Positions 32,693 through 44,043 are shown, counted from the stretch's first letter. The stretch is 64,000 bases of DNA from QHVT01 sp036399015 (GCA_036399015.1 DASWNW010000091.1:123817-187816); one strand, 5' to 3'. Notes: a model not told the origin generated them from the sequence alone. Numbers and translations: made by a program.

Positions 32693-34981
32693 TCACTCCC
32701 AGCGCACCGGCACCTCGCGTGAGCGCCTCTTCCGGCCGGCCTGGTCGACGACCTCGACGACGATGTAGACGTCGCCGCGCGCCCGCTTCGGCAGCGTGAC
32801 CGTGAAGCCCGGCTTCTCGACGAAGTAGAGCCAGGGGTACGCCGCCTTGACGTCGGTCCGTTCGACGAGCTGCGCCTCGAAGCGCTCGCCGTCCACCAGT
32901 ACCGCGGCGCGGAGGATGCCGTGTGGCGACACCGTCCATCCCTGCACGCGGAGCGTGTCCTGCACCCGCGCCCAGGGCTGCGGCTCCTCGATCCGGATCA
33001 CGATCGCGTCGTTGTGAGTGGTCTTGCCGCTGAGGAAACGCTCCAGCGTCTGGTCCGGCAGATTCCCCGCGCCGTCGGGCACTTCTGCGGCGCGCAGTAG
33101 CGGCCAGTGGGGGAGGTTCTTCGTCACGGCGAAGACGTAGTCGCCGGTCGCTTCCGCGTCGAAGCGGCGGACGAAGCCAATCCGTTTCGCGGCGATGTTG
33201 CGGCGGACGAAGTCGGCGATGCGCGCGTGCTTCTCGCCGTTCAGCGCGTCGCCGTGGACGACGATCAGTCGGACGCCCCACTGCTCCGCCAGAGCGAGGA
33301 GCTCGTCGTAAGCCCCCCGCTGTTCCGCGTCGCGCGCCTGCCACGTCTCGGCCGGCGCGAAGCCGGAGATGCCGTTGACGGTCGGCACGCGATGCGTGGC
33401 TGCGCCGAGCATGTAAAAGTACTCGACGCCGTTGCCCCACACCGGCACCTCGACGATCGGCCCGACCCGCTCCTTCGCCAGCCAGCGATACACCGGCGGC
33501 ACCTCGGCCGGCACATGCTCCCACCGGAACCGTGGCCAGACGTCGGCGATCGCGACGGCGAGCAGCAGCACGGACGCCAGCGCCTTCCGTTTCATGCGCC
33601 CGAGGATTGCCGCCACGCCGATCGCTCCCCAGACCGCCAGCCCCGCGTAGGCGATGACCGCGAACCGCGGCGGCACCCGCATCGCCTGGAACGGCTCGAA
33701 GCGGCGGTAGAAGAAGGTGTAGAGGAACGTCTGCAGTCCGAGGGAGCCGAGCACGCCGACGACGATCCACACCGCCGCCGCCCAGGCGCCGCTGTTGAAC
33801 CGCGACCGCGCCGCCGCCTCGCGCAACGGCCTCCTGAAACGGATCAGGGCGACCGAGATCGCCGTCATGAGCGGGACGTCGGAGCTGTCGACGGAGAGGA
33901 GTTGCCGCCCGGCGACCGCCAGCACAAACCGCTCGCTGACCGCCCCCGCCCAAGCCAGAAGCAGCAGCACCACCAGCAGCACGTCCCACACCCGTCCCGG
34001 TGGAGCGGCGGGCTTCAGCCCGCCGGCATCGGCGCCAGCTCCCGACCGCCTGACCCCCACCGCCCCCCACACCGCGAAGAACAGGATCGCCATCCCCGGA
34101 AACAGGAACCGCTCCGGCCGCCCCCGCTCGGGATCGGCGAGCCTCCCGTACAGCAGACTCGTGCCCGACGGCACGACCCAGTCCGACCATTTCGCCGAGA
34201 AGTTGTTCACCTCTTCGCTCAGCCGCACGAGCTTGTAATGCTTCGACACCTGCCGGTATGGGCTGAGGAACGGGTAGAGCAGCGCCGCGCCGACGACGAA
34301 CGCAAGCGCCAGCCGCGCGAAGAAACGTTTGTCGCGCGGCTCGATTGTCGCCAGCAGCGCGATCGTGAACAGCGTCGCCACCCCGGCGAACATCAGCAAA
34401 TAGATGTTGGTCAGCCCGCCCAGGAGGAGCACCAGCGCGAGCGCGGCGGCGCGCTTCCAGGTGGCGCGCTGCCAGAACGCGAGCAGCGCCGCCAGCGTCA
34501 GCGGCACCCACGCGCTGAAGACGATCTGCAGGTGGGCGAGGTGGTCGAACTTGTAGGCGCAGAAGGCGAAAAAAATCCCGCCGGTCAGCGCGGCGACGGT
34601 GTTGCGCGCGACCATCCGCGCCAGCACGAAGGCGCCGTAGCCCGCCAGCGCGAAGCCGAGGAGCATGGCGATGTTGTAGACGCCGACCGGCGGCACGCCG
34701 GCGAGGTGGAACGGCAGCACCAGCACCGCGACCGCGATCAGGTTTTCGCTGTAGGCGAGCGGCTTGATGCCGGGGTGGAAGATCGGGGCGTCATAGACCG
34801 AGAGCGGGTCGTGCGTGAGCGCGTGGCAGACCCAGTCGAGGATCCAGGTGTTGATCAGCGGGTCGCCGGGATCGGAGACGGCGGTGGTCAGCTCCGGGAC
34901 CAGCGGCCACGTCAGCACGACGGCGAGCGCGAGGTAGAAGAGGAAGGCCGCCGCCTCGCGCGTCACGCTTTTGTGGCTCAA
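32693..34981 (-). CDS. Multi-spanning GT-C-like membrane protein
   Basis: A 762-residue integral membrane protein. The first helix is AAAFLFYLALAVVLTWPLVP, followed by a periplasmic acidic loop (SDPGDPLINTWILDWVCHAL) with the DxD-like arrangement seen in GT-C glycosyltransferases. About ten further helices lie in the first 500 residues. A large C-terminal soluble beta-rich domain follows (WARVQDTLRVQGWTVSPHGI). Lipid-linked sugar transfer is the likely role, in line with the GT2 gene next door. Residues about 312-330 (GADAGGLKPAAPPG), in a loop between helices, come from an inserted GGAGCG-type hairpin. It is 13 bases downstream of no gene on its own strand. Confidence 0.75.
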   Translation of the reverse strand: MSHKSVTREAAAFLFYLALAVVLTWPLVPELTTAVSDPGDPLINTWILDWVCHALTHDPLSVYDAPIFHPGIKPLAYSENLIAVAVLVLPFHLAGVPPVGVYNIAMLLGFALAGYGAFVLARMVARNTVAALTGGIFFAFCAYKFDHLAHLQIVFSAWVPLTLAALLAFWQRATWKRAAALALVLLLGGLTNIYLLMFAGVATLFTIALLATIEPRDKRFFARLALAFVVGAALLYPFLSPYRQVSKHYKLVRLSEEVNNFSAKWSDWVVPSGTSLLYGRLADPERGRPERFLFPGMAILFFAVWGAVGVRRSGAGADAGGLKPAAPPGRVWDVLLVVLLLLAWAGAVSERFVLAVAGRQLLSVDSSDVPLMTAISVALIRFRRPLREAAARSRFNSGAWAAAVWIVVGVLGSLGLQTFLYTFFYRRFEPFQAMRVPPRFAVIAYAGLAVWGAIGVAAILGRMKRKALASVLLLAVAIADVWPRFRWEHVPAEVPPVYRWLAKERVGPIVEVPVWGNGVEYFYMLGAATHRVPTVNGISGFAPAETWQARDAEQRGAYDELLALAEQWGVRLIVVHGDALNGEKHARIADFVRRNIAAKRIGFVRRFDAEATGDYVFAVTKNLPHWPLLRAAEVPDGAGNLPDQTLERFLSGKTTHNDAIVIRIEEPQPWARVQDTLRVQGWTVSPHGILRAAVLVDGERFEAQLVERTDVKAAYPWLYFVEKPGFTVTLPKRARGDVYIVVEVVDQAGRKRRSREVPVRWE
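34001..34027. repeat. GGAGCG-type hairpin inside the GT-C-like gene
   Basis: GTGGAGCGG leads into a perfect 9-bp stem CGGCGGGCT (34007-34015) / AGCCCGCCG (34018-34026). On the coding (minus) strand it reads GGLKPAAPP, in frame and without a stop, in a loop between two membrane helices. It is the same family, in the same reading frame, as the copy within lhr. Confidence 0.75.
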
Positions 34982-34994
34982 GTCGGCCGCATTC

Positions 34995-35000
34995 TAGAAT
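34995..35000 (+). promoter_or_regulatory. Leaderless-type -10 before the GT2 gene
   Basis: TAGAAT lies exactly eight bases before ATG 35009, and TTGTGG lies 18 bases upstream (34971-34976) as a possible -35. Transcription would begin at or next to the ATG, and there is no ribosome site. The -10 is also the centre of a 14-bp palindrome GCATTCTAGAATGC (34989-35002 approx.). Confidence 0.55.
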
Positions 35001-35008
35001 GCCCCCGG

Positions 35009-35857
35009 ATGCCGCGCCCTCCTGTCTCCGCGATCGTTCACACGCTCAACGAGGTCGAGCAGATCGAGGAGTGTCTCCGGTCGGTCGAATGGGCCGATGA
35101 GATCTACCTCGTCGACTCCTTCTCCACGGACGGCACGGTCGAGCGGGTGCGCGAGCGCTTCCCCCGTGCGCGCGTCGAGCAGCGGCAGTACCTCGGCGCG
35201 GCCTCGACGAAGAACTACGCCATCGACCGCGCCGCGCACGACTGGATCTTCGTCATCGACGCCGACGAGCGGGTCACGCCGGAGCTGCGCGACGAGCTCC
35301 TGCGCACGCTCGAAGGGCCACTCGATCACTGGGCCTACTCCGTCGGCCGCCGCAACTTCATGCTCGGGAAAGAGGTGAAGTACAGCGGCCTGCAGCGCGA
35401 CCGCGTCACGCGCCTCTTCCACCGCGAGCACGCCCGCTACCCGAACAAGCGGGTGCACGCCGACCTGATCGTCGACGGCGCGACGAACGACCTGCGGCAC
35501 AAGATGCTGCACTACTACATCCGCTCGTTCGACCACATGATCGCGAAGATGACCCGCTACGCGAACTGGGGCGCCGCGCAGATGTTCATCGACGGGAAGA
35601 CCACCGGCCTGGTCGACATCTTCGGCCACACCCTCGGCAAGTTCCTGCGCGACTACGTCGTCAACCTCGGCTTCCTCGACGGCGTGCGCGGCCTGATCTC
35701 GGTCGGCATGCACGTCTACTACACCTTCTGGAAGTACGCGAAGCTGTGGGAGCTGACGCAGCTGAAGCGGCTCGGCAAGCCGGTGCCGCTGCCGGAGCTC
35801 GACCGCGAGGAGGAGCGCTGGGAGCTGCCGTGGGAGAAGAAGAAGCGCGCCGGCTAG
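35009..35857 (+). CDS. Family 2 glycosyltransferase (WaaE/KdtX-like)
   Basis: A 282-residue GT-A glycosyltransferase. It opens with SAIVHTLNEVEQIEECLRSV and EWADEIYLVDSFSTDGT, then the acidic motif FVIDADERVTPEL. It continues with YSVGRRNFMLGKEVKYSGLQ and RLFHREHARYPNKRVHADLI, typical of the WaaE/KdtX-like lipopolysaccharide core glucosyltransferase group. There is no membrane segment beyond a possible C-terminal amphipathic helix. It should add a sugar to a cell-surface glycolipid. The neighbouring GT-C-like gene is divergent. The start is leaderless-looking. Confidence 0.9.
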   Translation: MPRPPVSAIVHTLNEVEQIEECLRSVEWADEIYLVDSFSTDGTVERVRERFPRARVEQRQYLGAASTKNYAIDRAAHDWIFVIDADERVTPELRDELLRTLEGPLDHWAYSVGRRNFMLGKEVKYSGLQRDRVTRLFHREHARYPNKRVHADLIVDGATNDLRHKMLHYYIRSFDHMIAKMTRYANWGAAQMFIDGKTTGLVDIFGHTLGKFLRDYVVNLGFLDGVRGLISVGMHVYYTFWKYAKLWELTQLKRLGKPVPLPELDREEERWELPWEKKKRAG

Positions 35858-35935
35858 CCGGCACGGCCGGCAGCGCTGGTTGCTCCGCCGGTGCACGTAC
35901 GGCCACTCCGTCGGTGCGTTCTGCCGCGCAGGCTC

Positions 35936-37201
35936 CTAGTCGGCCGCCTCGACCAGCACCCGTAGCCCATCGACCGCGCGCACCCGGACGCGCGCACCTT
36001 GCGGGATCTCCCGCTGCGCCGTCGCGTTCCAGAGCTCGCCGTGCACGAACACCTTCCCGTGCGGCCCGAGCGACGTGCGTGCGACGCCGATCTCCCCCAC
36101 CATCGCCTCGGCGCCGGTGGTGACGCGGTGCTTGTGCGCCTTCATCACGAGCGTCATCAGGAAGACGGCGATCGCGCCGAGCGGGACGCTCACGGCGAGC
36201 GCGGTGGCGAGATGCACGCGCATCTCCGGGATCGGCCCGTCGACCAGCAGCAGCGCACCGAAGATCATGCAGATCACCCCTCCCACGCCGAAGATGCCAT
36301 AGGACGTGAACTTCGCCTCCAGCGCGAAGAGCGCGAAGGCGGCCACGATCAGTACGAAGGCAGCGTAGCGCGTCGGGAGAAGGTTCAGCGCGAAGACGGC
36401 CAGCAGGATCGCGATCAGGCCGACGACTCCCGGGAGGATCGCGCCGGGGTGGTTGAACTCCGCCCAGAGCGCGAGCATGCCGAGGGACATGAGGATGAAG
36501 GCGACGTTCGGGTCCATGATCCACGACAGGACGCGCTGCTTCAGCGTCATCTCGTACTGGACGACCGGCTTGTTCGCGCTGCGAATCACCGTGGTCGATC
36601 CGTTGAAGCGCCGGACCGTGCGGCCGTCCGCCCAGCGGAGCAGCGAAGGGACGTCGGCGGCGACGACCTCGATCAGCTTGAGCGCGAGCGCCTCATCCTC
36701 GGTGAACGACTTCGCCTCCCGCACGCCGCTCTCCGCCGCCTTGACGTTCCGGCCGCGCCGGACCGCGAGCGTGCGCATGAAGGCGGCAGCGTCCTCCTGC
36801 ACCTTCATCTTCATGACGTCGTCGAGCTTCTCCCCCAGCAGCACCGGATGCGCCGCGCCGGTGTTCGTCCCCGGCGCCATCGCCGCGACGTCTGCCGCCT
36901 GCAGGATGAAGAACCCCGCCGACGCCGCGCGCGACCCGCTGGGCCCCACCCAGACGATGACCGGCACCGGCGACTTGATGATCTTCTCGACGATCCCGCG
37001 CATCGACGTCTCCAGCCCGCCCGGCGTACGCAGCTCGAGGAGCACCACCTCCGCCTTCTGCGCCGCCGCCGCCTCCAGCGCCCGCCCCACGAACTCGTCC
37101 GAGACGGGATGGATCATGTCGTCGACCACGACGCGCAGGACCGCGCCGTGGAGGGGGAGGGAGGAGAGGAGGCTCAAGAGGAGGACAAAAATCAGTCGCA
37201 T
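35936..37201 (-). CDS. Long-form NfeD membrane serine protease
   Basis: A 421-residue protein with a signal peptide (FVLLLSLLSSLPLHGAVL). Residues about 22-215 form a ClpP-like protease domain: LRTPGGLETSMRGI, then VWVGPSGSRAASAGFFILQA, which holds the nucleophile Ser near residue 97 and, further on, the KMKVQEDAAAFMRTLA region for the Lys. Four to five membrane helices follow (VAFILMSLGMLALWAEFN, ILPGVVGLIAILLAVFAL and others). A C-terminal OB-fold NfeD domain ends the protein (GEIGVARTSLGPHGKVFVHG). The usual partner, a stomatin-like protein, is not adjacent here. Confidence 0.9.
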   Translation of the reverse strand: MRLIFVLLLSLLSSLPLHGAVLRVVVDDMIHPVSDEFVGRALEAAAAQKAEVVLLELRTPGGLETSMRGIVEKIIKSPVPVIVWVGPSGSRAASAGFFILQAADVAAMAPGTNTGAAHPVLLGEKLDDVMKMKVQEDAAAFMRTLAVRRGRNVKAAESGVREAKSFTEDEALALKLIEVVAADVPSLLRWADGRTVRRFNGSTTVIRSANKPVVQYEMTLKQRVLSWIMDPNVAFILMSLGMLALWAEFNHPGAILPGVVGLIAILLAVFALNLLPTRYAAFVLIVAAFALFALEAKFTSYGIFGVGGVICMIFGALLLVDGPIPEMRVHLATALAVSVPLGAIAVFLMTLVMKAHKHRVTTGAEAMVGEIGVARTSLGPHGKVFVHGELWNATAQREIPQGARVRVRAVDGLRVLVEAAD

Positions 37202-37233
37202 GGAATGCTCCCGCCGCCATTGTCTCGCGTGCG

Positions 37234-38217
37234 TCAGCGGAAGTTCAAAACTGTAGGTGCGAAATCGTCCTCGAAGACGCCGTCTTCACACCCTCCCCCA
37301 TCGACAGCAGCATTGAAGCATTCCTCGTGGAAATACAAGCCACGAGCTTCCACGATGCCGTAGCCGTCGGTATCTCGAATCATCGCTGCTCGACACCAAT
37401 GACAGCGATAGTCACTGATGGTCGGACCGGGAGTGGACAGCTCGCGCACCGGCTCGTGCGGGATCGCAGCTACTCGGAAGAACTCATGCATGAAGCGTTG
37501 CGGATCAACGCGCAGCCAAGCCTCCTCTCCGTGGAGCACTTCGTACCCCATAGCCTGCAACATTCCATCGCGCCGCTCACCCGCATCCGCGAACTTTTCG
37601 AGATCCGAGATGAGGTCCAGCGCAATAAGGCGGACCGCTTGTCCGTCTCCATCAGCATCGACGATCCAGAGCTGATCGACGAAATAGGTCAACTCGGGTT
37701 CGACTAAGTCGGAGACTGTGAAGGCGGGAATCATCGACAGGACTGAAGGAAGCAATCGCTTTCGCAGGTGATACTCGGCGGCGGCGCCTGCGGCTGAAAG
37801 CGATTGCATCATCGTGACGTCTTCGAGTCGCGCTGGAGGAGCGTAACCATTCTCTCGTGCCCGATGAATCGCTTCGTTGAGCGTGGTGACGGTACGCGTC
37901 GGCTCCGGGAGCACACCTCTCTTGAATAACCCGAAAAGTTGGCTGTCAGAGCGTGGCTCGCTCCAGCCACTTCGTGCGGAATAGGCGTCAGTGATCACCA
38001 GATGCCACAGAGCGGCCGAGACGATGGAGCCGAGAGGGATCAACTCGCGGCGTCGGCTGAACTCCCGTTCGAACCGACGATGGTTTTGAAGCGCACCGCC
38101 ATTCAAAGTTTGCAGGAGCAAGCGCGGACTTGCGCGCCTGATGATGCCGCCGGACCTCGTGTGCAGGTGGAGCGGGATTGCCTTATGAACTTCAGGAGCG
38201 CGCTCGCGCAATGTCAT
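37234..38217 (-). CDS. Unknown protein with C-terminal zinc-binding Cys/His cluster
   Basis: A 327-residue protein of no recognised family. The N-terminal 100 residues are basic and may hold a helix-turn-helix-like segment. The middle (about 175-250) has WIVDADGDGQAVRLIALDLI followed by RRDGMLQAMGYEVLHGEEAW and LRVDPQRFMHEFFR; this is loosely like a DUF559/Vsr-type nuclease core (acidic strand then RDxxLxxxGYxVL), but the Lys and Glu of the active site are not clear. The end carries CHWC and HEEC (about 280-312), likely a zinc site. The gene is visibly lower in GC than its neighbours, suggesting acquisition. It lies 16 bases downstream of dnaB. Confidence 0.55.
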   Translation of the reverse strand: MTLRERAPEVHKAIPLHLHTRSGGIIRRASPRLLLQTLNGGALQNHRRFEREFSRRRELIPLGSIVSAALWHLVITDAYSARSGWSEPRSDSQLFGLFKRGVLPEPTRTVTTLNEAIHRARENGYAPPARLEDVTMMQSLSAAGAAAEYHLRKRLLPSVLSMIPAFTVSDLVEPELTYFVDQLWIVDADGDGQAVRLIALDLISDLEKFADAGERRDGMLQAMGYEVLHGEEAWLRVDPQRFMHEFFRVAAIPHEPVRELSTPGPTISDYRCHWCRAAMIRDTDGYGIVEARGLYFHEECFNAAVDGGGCEDGVFEDDFAPTVLNFR

Positions 38218-38233
38218 ACCTGTCGTCGTCCTA

Positions 38234-39634
38234 TCACCCCTGCGGCAAGTAGTCCGGCTGCGGCTCGTAGTTGAAGAACTTGGTGATGTCGTTGCGGAAC
38301 ACGAGCTTGAAGTCGCCGATCGGACCGTTGCGCTGCTTGCCGATGATGATCTCGGCGATCCCCTTCTCCTCGGTCTCCTTGTTGTACACCTCGTCGCGGT
38401 AGATGAAGCAGACGAGGTCGGCGTCCTGCTCGATGGAGCCCGACTCGCGGAGGTCGGAGAGCTGCGGGCGGTGGTCGCCGGTGCGCTGTTCCGAGCGGCG
38501 GGAGAGCTGCGACAGCGAGAGCACCGGGACGTGCAGCTCCTTGGCGATCGCCTTGAGGCTGCGGGAGATCTGCGAGACCTCCTGCTGCCGCGACTCCACC
38601 TTTCCCTTGATCGACATGAGCTGGAGGTAGTCGACCATGATCATGTCGAGGCCGGCCTCCATCTTCAGCCGCCGCGCCTTGGCGCGCATCTCCAGGGGGT
38701 CCATGCCGGCGGTGTCGTCGACGTAGATCTTCCCCTTCGCCAGCCGCGCCGACGCCTCCGCCAGCTCCCGCCAGTTGCGCTCGGACAGCATCCCGGAGCG
38801 GATGAGGTGATTCGAGACGCCCGACTCGGACGAGAGAATGCGCAGCCCGATCTGCTCCTTCGACATCTCGAGTGAGAAGACGCCGACGCCGTACAGCCGG
38901 TCGCCCGCCCGCGGCATGCCGTCCTTGCCGGGGATCGCGATGGATTCCGCGATGTTCATCATGAAGCTCGTTTTCCCCATCGACGGCCTCGCCGCGAGGA
39001 TGATCAGGTCCCCCGGCTGGAAGCCGGAGGTCATCTCGTTGAAGCGGTCGTAGCCGGTGGGGAGGCCGGTGACGAGGCGGCCGGCATTCGAGTGGATCTG
39101 CTCGATCGCGGCCATGTTCGTGCGGGTGATCTTCTCGAGCGCCACGAAGCCCTTGTCGGTCGAGCCCTCGGCGATCTCGTACAGCGTCTTCTCGGCGATG
39201 TTCAGCACGTCGGCCGGCTCGCTCGGCGCGTCGAGGGCGGCTCTCATCACGCTGTTGCCCATGATGATCAGCCGCCGCAGCATCGACTTCTCCTTGACGA
39301 TCCGCGCGTAGCGTTCGACGTTGGCGACGTCGGGGACGGAGTCGAGGAGGGAGGAGACGTAGGCGATGCCGCCGACCTGCTCGAGGAGCGCGTGCTTCGC
39401 CAGCTCTTCCTTGAGCGTGAGCGGCTCGATGTCCTGGCTCCGCTCGGCCATGCTCCGCATGGTGGCGAAGATGGTGCGGTGCGCGTCCCGGAAAAAGTCC
39501 TCCGTGTCGATCGTGCCGATCACGCGGTAGAAGGCGTGATTGTTGATGAGGATGGCGCCGAGAATGGCCCGTTCCGCATCCGGACTCTGCGGCATCGGCC
39601 GGTCGAGGGCAACGTCAAGTTGTGCGACGGACAT
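38234..39634 (-). CDS. dnaB: Replicative DNA helicase DnaB
   Basis: A 466-residue DnaB. The N-terminal domain (about 15-115) begins PQSPDAERAILGAILINNHA. The RecA-like core has Walker A ARPSMGKTSF, FSLEMSKEQIGLRILSSESG (H1a), VDYLQLMSIKG (Walker B) and LSQLSRRSEQR, and ends with the arginine finger region IGKQRNGPIGDFKL. The length and motifs match a chromosomal replicative helicase, which loads with DnaC or an alternative loader. It is intein-free. The upstream 200-base gap holds DnaA-box-like words. Confidence 0.95.
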   Translation of the reverse strand: MSVAQLDVALDRPMPQSPDAERAILGAILINNHAFYRVIGTIDTEDFFRDAHRTIFATMRSMAERSQDIEPLTLKEELAKHALLEQVGGIAYVSSLLDSVPDVANVERYARIVKEKSMLRRLIIMGNSVMRAALDAPSEPADVLNIAEKTLYEIAEGSTDKGFVALEKITRTNMAAIEQIHSNAGRLVTGLPTGYDRFNEMTSGFQPGDLIILAARPSMGKTSFMMNIAESIAIPGKDGMPRAGDRLYGVGVFSLEMSKEQIGLRILSSESGVSNHLIRSGMLSERNWRELAEASARLAKGKIYVDDTAGMDPLEMRAKARRLKMEAGLDMIMVDYLQLMSIKGKVESRQQEVSQISRSLKAIAKELHVPVLSLSQLSRRSEQRTGDHRPQLSDLRESGSIEQDADLVCFIYRDEVYNKETEEKGIAEIIIGKQRNGPIGDFKLVFRNDITKFFNYEPQPDYLPQG

Positions 39635-39694
39635 GGGTCGATTTCGAGCGCGAGGATAGGGGTGAAACGGCGGGCGACCCCCTCACTCCGCAGA

Positions 39695-39749
39695 CCTTCC
39701 ACAGGGGGATCGCCGAGATAGTTTCCGCTGGCTTTCCACATTGTGGAAA
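39695..39749. promoter_or_regulatory. Cluster of DnaA-box-like sites upstream of dnaB
   Basis: CCTTCCACA (39695-39703), CTTTCCACA (39732-39740) and TTTTCCACA on the minus strand (39750-39742) match TTATNCACA at seven to eight of nine positions. The last two form a perfect 17-base palindrome TTTCCACA-T-TGTGGAAA. They lie in the divergent region between dnaB and the parvulin gene. A DnaA-controlled promoter is possible; there is no sign of a full origin. Confidence 0.4.
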
Positions 39750-39836
39750 ACTCCAAATGTCCTCTTGACAGGGCGGGTGCGGAAAACCGTTTTCACTCTA
39801 CGAGCAGTGGAGTTCGGAATCGCCGCGACCGGCACC

Positions 39837-40754
39837 ATGTTTGGCCCCTCCGTGAAACGGATTCTGGCCGCCCTCGCCCTCTCCTCCATCGCCGCCGCGC
39901 CGCTCCTGGCGCAGGCCGCCGCCCCGAAAGACGTCGTCGCCGTGGTCAACGGTGAGTCCATCACCAGGGCCCAGCTCGACGTCCTCTGGTTCCGGATGAG
40001 CGAGAAGGCACGCCAGCAGTACGACCAGACCGGCGGCGGGAAGCGCGGCTTCCTCGACAACTACATCCGCAAGCGCCTCCTCCTGCAGCAGGCCTCTGCT
40101 GCCGGGTTCGAGAAGTCGGCAGCGGTCCAGGCGGAGCTGCAGGCGGCGAAGGAGTCGGCGCTGTTCGACCTCTACGTGCGCGACGTGATCGCCAGCTCGA
40201 TCGTCAACGAGGCCGCCATCCGGAAGTTCTACGACGAAAACGCCGCCGACTTCCAGCGGCCGGAGCAGGTGAAGTTGCGCATCATCCTCGTACGCGTCGG
40301 TACCGACCGCACCGTCGAGGAAGCGCGGAGGATCGCCGGCCAGGTGCTGCAGGAGCTCGCGACGGCACGTGTGACGACCGGGAACGACCCGGCGAAGCTC
40401 GCCGAGATCTTCGGCGGCCTCGCGCGCCGCTACTCGGACCATCAGACGGCGAACGCCGGCGGGGCGGTCGGCTGGGCCTCCCGCGAGACGATCGACAAGC
40501 ACGTGGTCGCGGCCGCCTTCACCATGCAGAAGGGGATGTTCAGCGGCATCCTCGAGGCGGAAGACGGGATGCACCTGATCATGGTCGAGGATCGCCGCCC
40601 GCCGATGACCGAGTCCTTCGAGTCGGCGCGCCACGGCATCCGCGAGTACCTCCTCGGCGCCAGCTCGCAGAAGGTGGTCGAGAACATCAGCAAGACCACG
40701 GCGGAGCTGCAGAAGTCGGCGAAGGTGACGATCTACGCCGACAACCTCGAGTAG
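39837..40754 (+). CDS. Periplasmic parvulin-type peptidyl-prolyl isomerase (SurA/PpiC-like)
   Basis: A 305-residue protein with a signal peptide (RILAALALSSIAAAPLLAQA). Residues about 30-155 form a SurA-N/trigger-like helical chaperone domain (VVAVVNGESITRAQLDVLWF; FLDNYIRKRLLLQQASAAGF). The parvulin domain (about 165-275) has EQVKLRIILVRVG, GGLARRYSDHQTA, GGAVGWASRETI and AFTMQKGMFSGILEAEDG. It should assist folding of outer-membrane and secreted proteins. A TTGACA hexamer lies at 39765-39770, but no good -10 was found at the proper distance. It abuts the convergent cupin gene without a gap. Confidence 0.88.
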   Translation: MFGPSVKRILAALALSSIAAAPLLAQAAAPKDVVAVVNGESITRAQLDVLWFRMSEKARQQYDQTGGGKRGFLDNYIRKRLLLQQASAAGFEKSAAVQAELQAAKESALFDLYVRDVIASSIVNEAAIRKFYDENAADFQRPEQVKLRIILVRVGTDRTVEEARRIAGQVLQELATARVTTGNDPAKLAEIFGGLARRYSDHQTANAGGAVGWASRETIDKHVVAAAFTMQKGMFSGILEAEDGMHLIMVEDRRPPMTESFESARHGIREYLLGASSQKVVENISKTTAELQKSAKVTIYADNLE

Positions 40755-41087
40755 TCAGCGCGGCTGCTCGCCCCCCTCGGGGCCGTAGAAGAGGACCCAC
40801 ACCGCGAGGTCGTCGGTAAAGTCCTCGAACCGGTGCGCCAACCCGGCCGGCGCGAAGAGAAAGTCGCCCGGCCGGAACGGATCGCGCCGCTCCCCGTGCA
40901 CGTACGTGCCGCTGCCGCTGATCACGACGTACGCCTCGTCGCGCGTATGCGGCTGCTGCGGATCGGTGCCTCGCGGCGCGTAAAGCTCCACCGCGAGCGT
41001 TCCGTGCTCGAACGCGAGCACGAAACGCGCACCATCTGCGGCCGGCAACTTTGCCAGCCAGTCAGAAGGGGTGAGGCGGATCGACAT
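40755..41087 (-). CDS. Small cupin-fold protein
   Basis: A 110-residue single-domain cupin. The first motif reads PHTRDEAYVVISGSGTYVHG and the second PGDFLFAPAGLAHRFEDF, giving His/Glu/His metal ligands, with hydrophobic strands elsewhere. No other domain is present. It is separated from the upstream gene by no bases at all (TAG directly followed by ATG) and is convergent with the parvulin gene. The substrate is unknown; many such cupins are regulatory or isomerase proteins. Confidence 0.8.
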   Translation of the reverse strand: MSIRLTPSDWLAKLPAADGARFVLAFEHGTLAVELYAPRGTDPQQPHTRDEAYVVISGSGTYVHGERRDPFRPGDFLFAPAGLAHRFEDFTDDLAVWVLFYGPEGGEQPR

Positions 41088-41384
41088 CTACGGTTTGACT
41101 TCGATCTCGGGGTCGTTGACCTTGCCGTTCGTCGTGATCGAGTACTTGTGGCTCTTCCCGGTGAAGTAGCCGGTCTTCGCGTTGTATGGCTCAGGGTTCC
41201 CAGCACCGTTGGTGGTGTACTTCACGTCCGAATAGCCGTCGATGTCGATGGTGAACTGGAAATCGGCCGCCCAGCGGATTCGCTGGTTGCCGCGATTCAC
41301 CTGGACCGGATCCTGGTCGGGGATGGCGAGCCCCTCACCGTTCAGGCTCAGATGCACTACTTTGTCAGGCAGATCATTTGCCAT
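41088..41384 (-). CDS. Small beta-rich hypothetical protein
   Basis: A 98-residue protein with no signal peptide and no recognised family. It has alternating strands (KVVHLSLNGEGLAIPDQDPV, WAADFQFTIDIDGYSDVKYT, KSHKYSITTNG) and looks like a small beta-sandwich. ATG 41384 is used because AGGAG lies eight bases upstream; a further ATG at 41402 is less well placed. It sits 24 bases after the Ser/Thr kinase gene on the same strand and may be co-expressed. Confidence 0.6.
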   Translation of the reverse strand: MANDLPDKVVHLSLNGEGLAIPDQDPVQVNRGNQRIRWAADFQFTIDIDGYSDVKYTTNGAGNPEPYNAKTGYFTGKSHKYSITTNGKVNDPEIEVKP

Positions 41385-41408
41385 GGCTGCAGCTCCTCTC
41401 ATGATTGA

Positions 41409-43979
<2,571 letters not shown>

Positions 43980-44037
43980 GAGTACCGGTGACCGGGGTGG
44001 TCGGGATTCTAGTGCGGGGAGTACCGGCTCGGCGACG

Positions 44038-44043
44038 TATAAT
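44038..44043 (+). promoter_or_regulatory. Consensus -10 hexamer
   Basis: A perfect TATAAT lies 29 bases before ATG 44073, giving a short leader with a GAGG ribosome site. No matching -35 is seen. The divergent kinase gene has its own TAGAAT nearby on the other strand. Confidence 0.4.

Noticed and set aside
35850..35863. 14-bp palindrome GCCGGCTAGCCGGC at the GT2 stop codon
   Set aside because: Short GC-rich palindromes are common in this composition, the site has no T-tract and the stem would be loopless.
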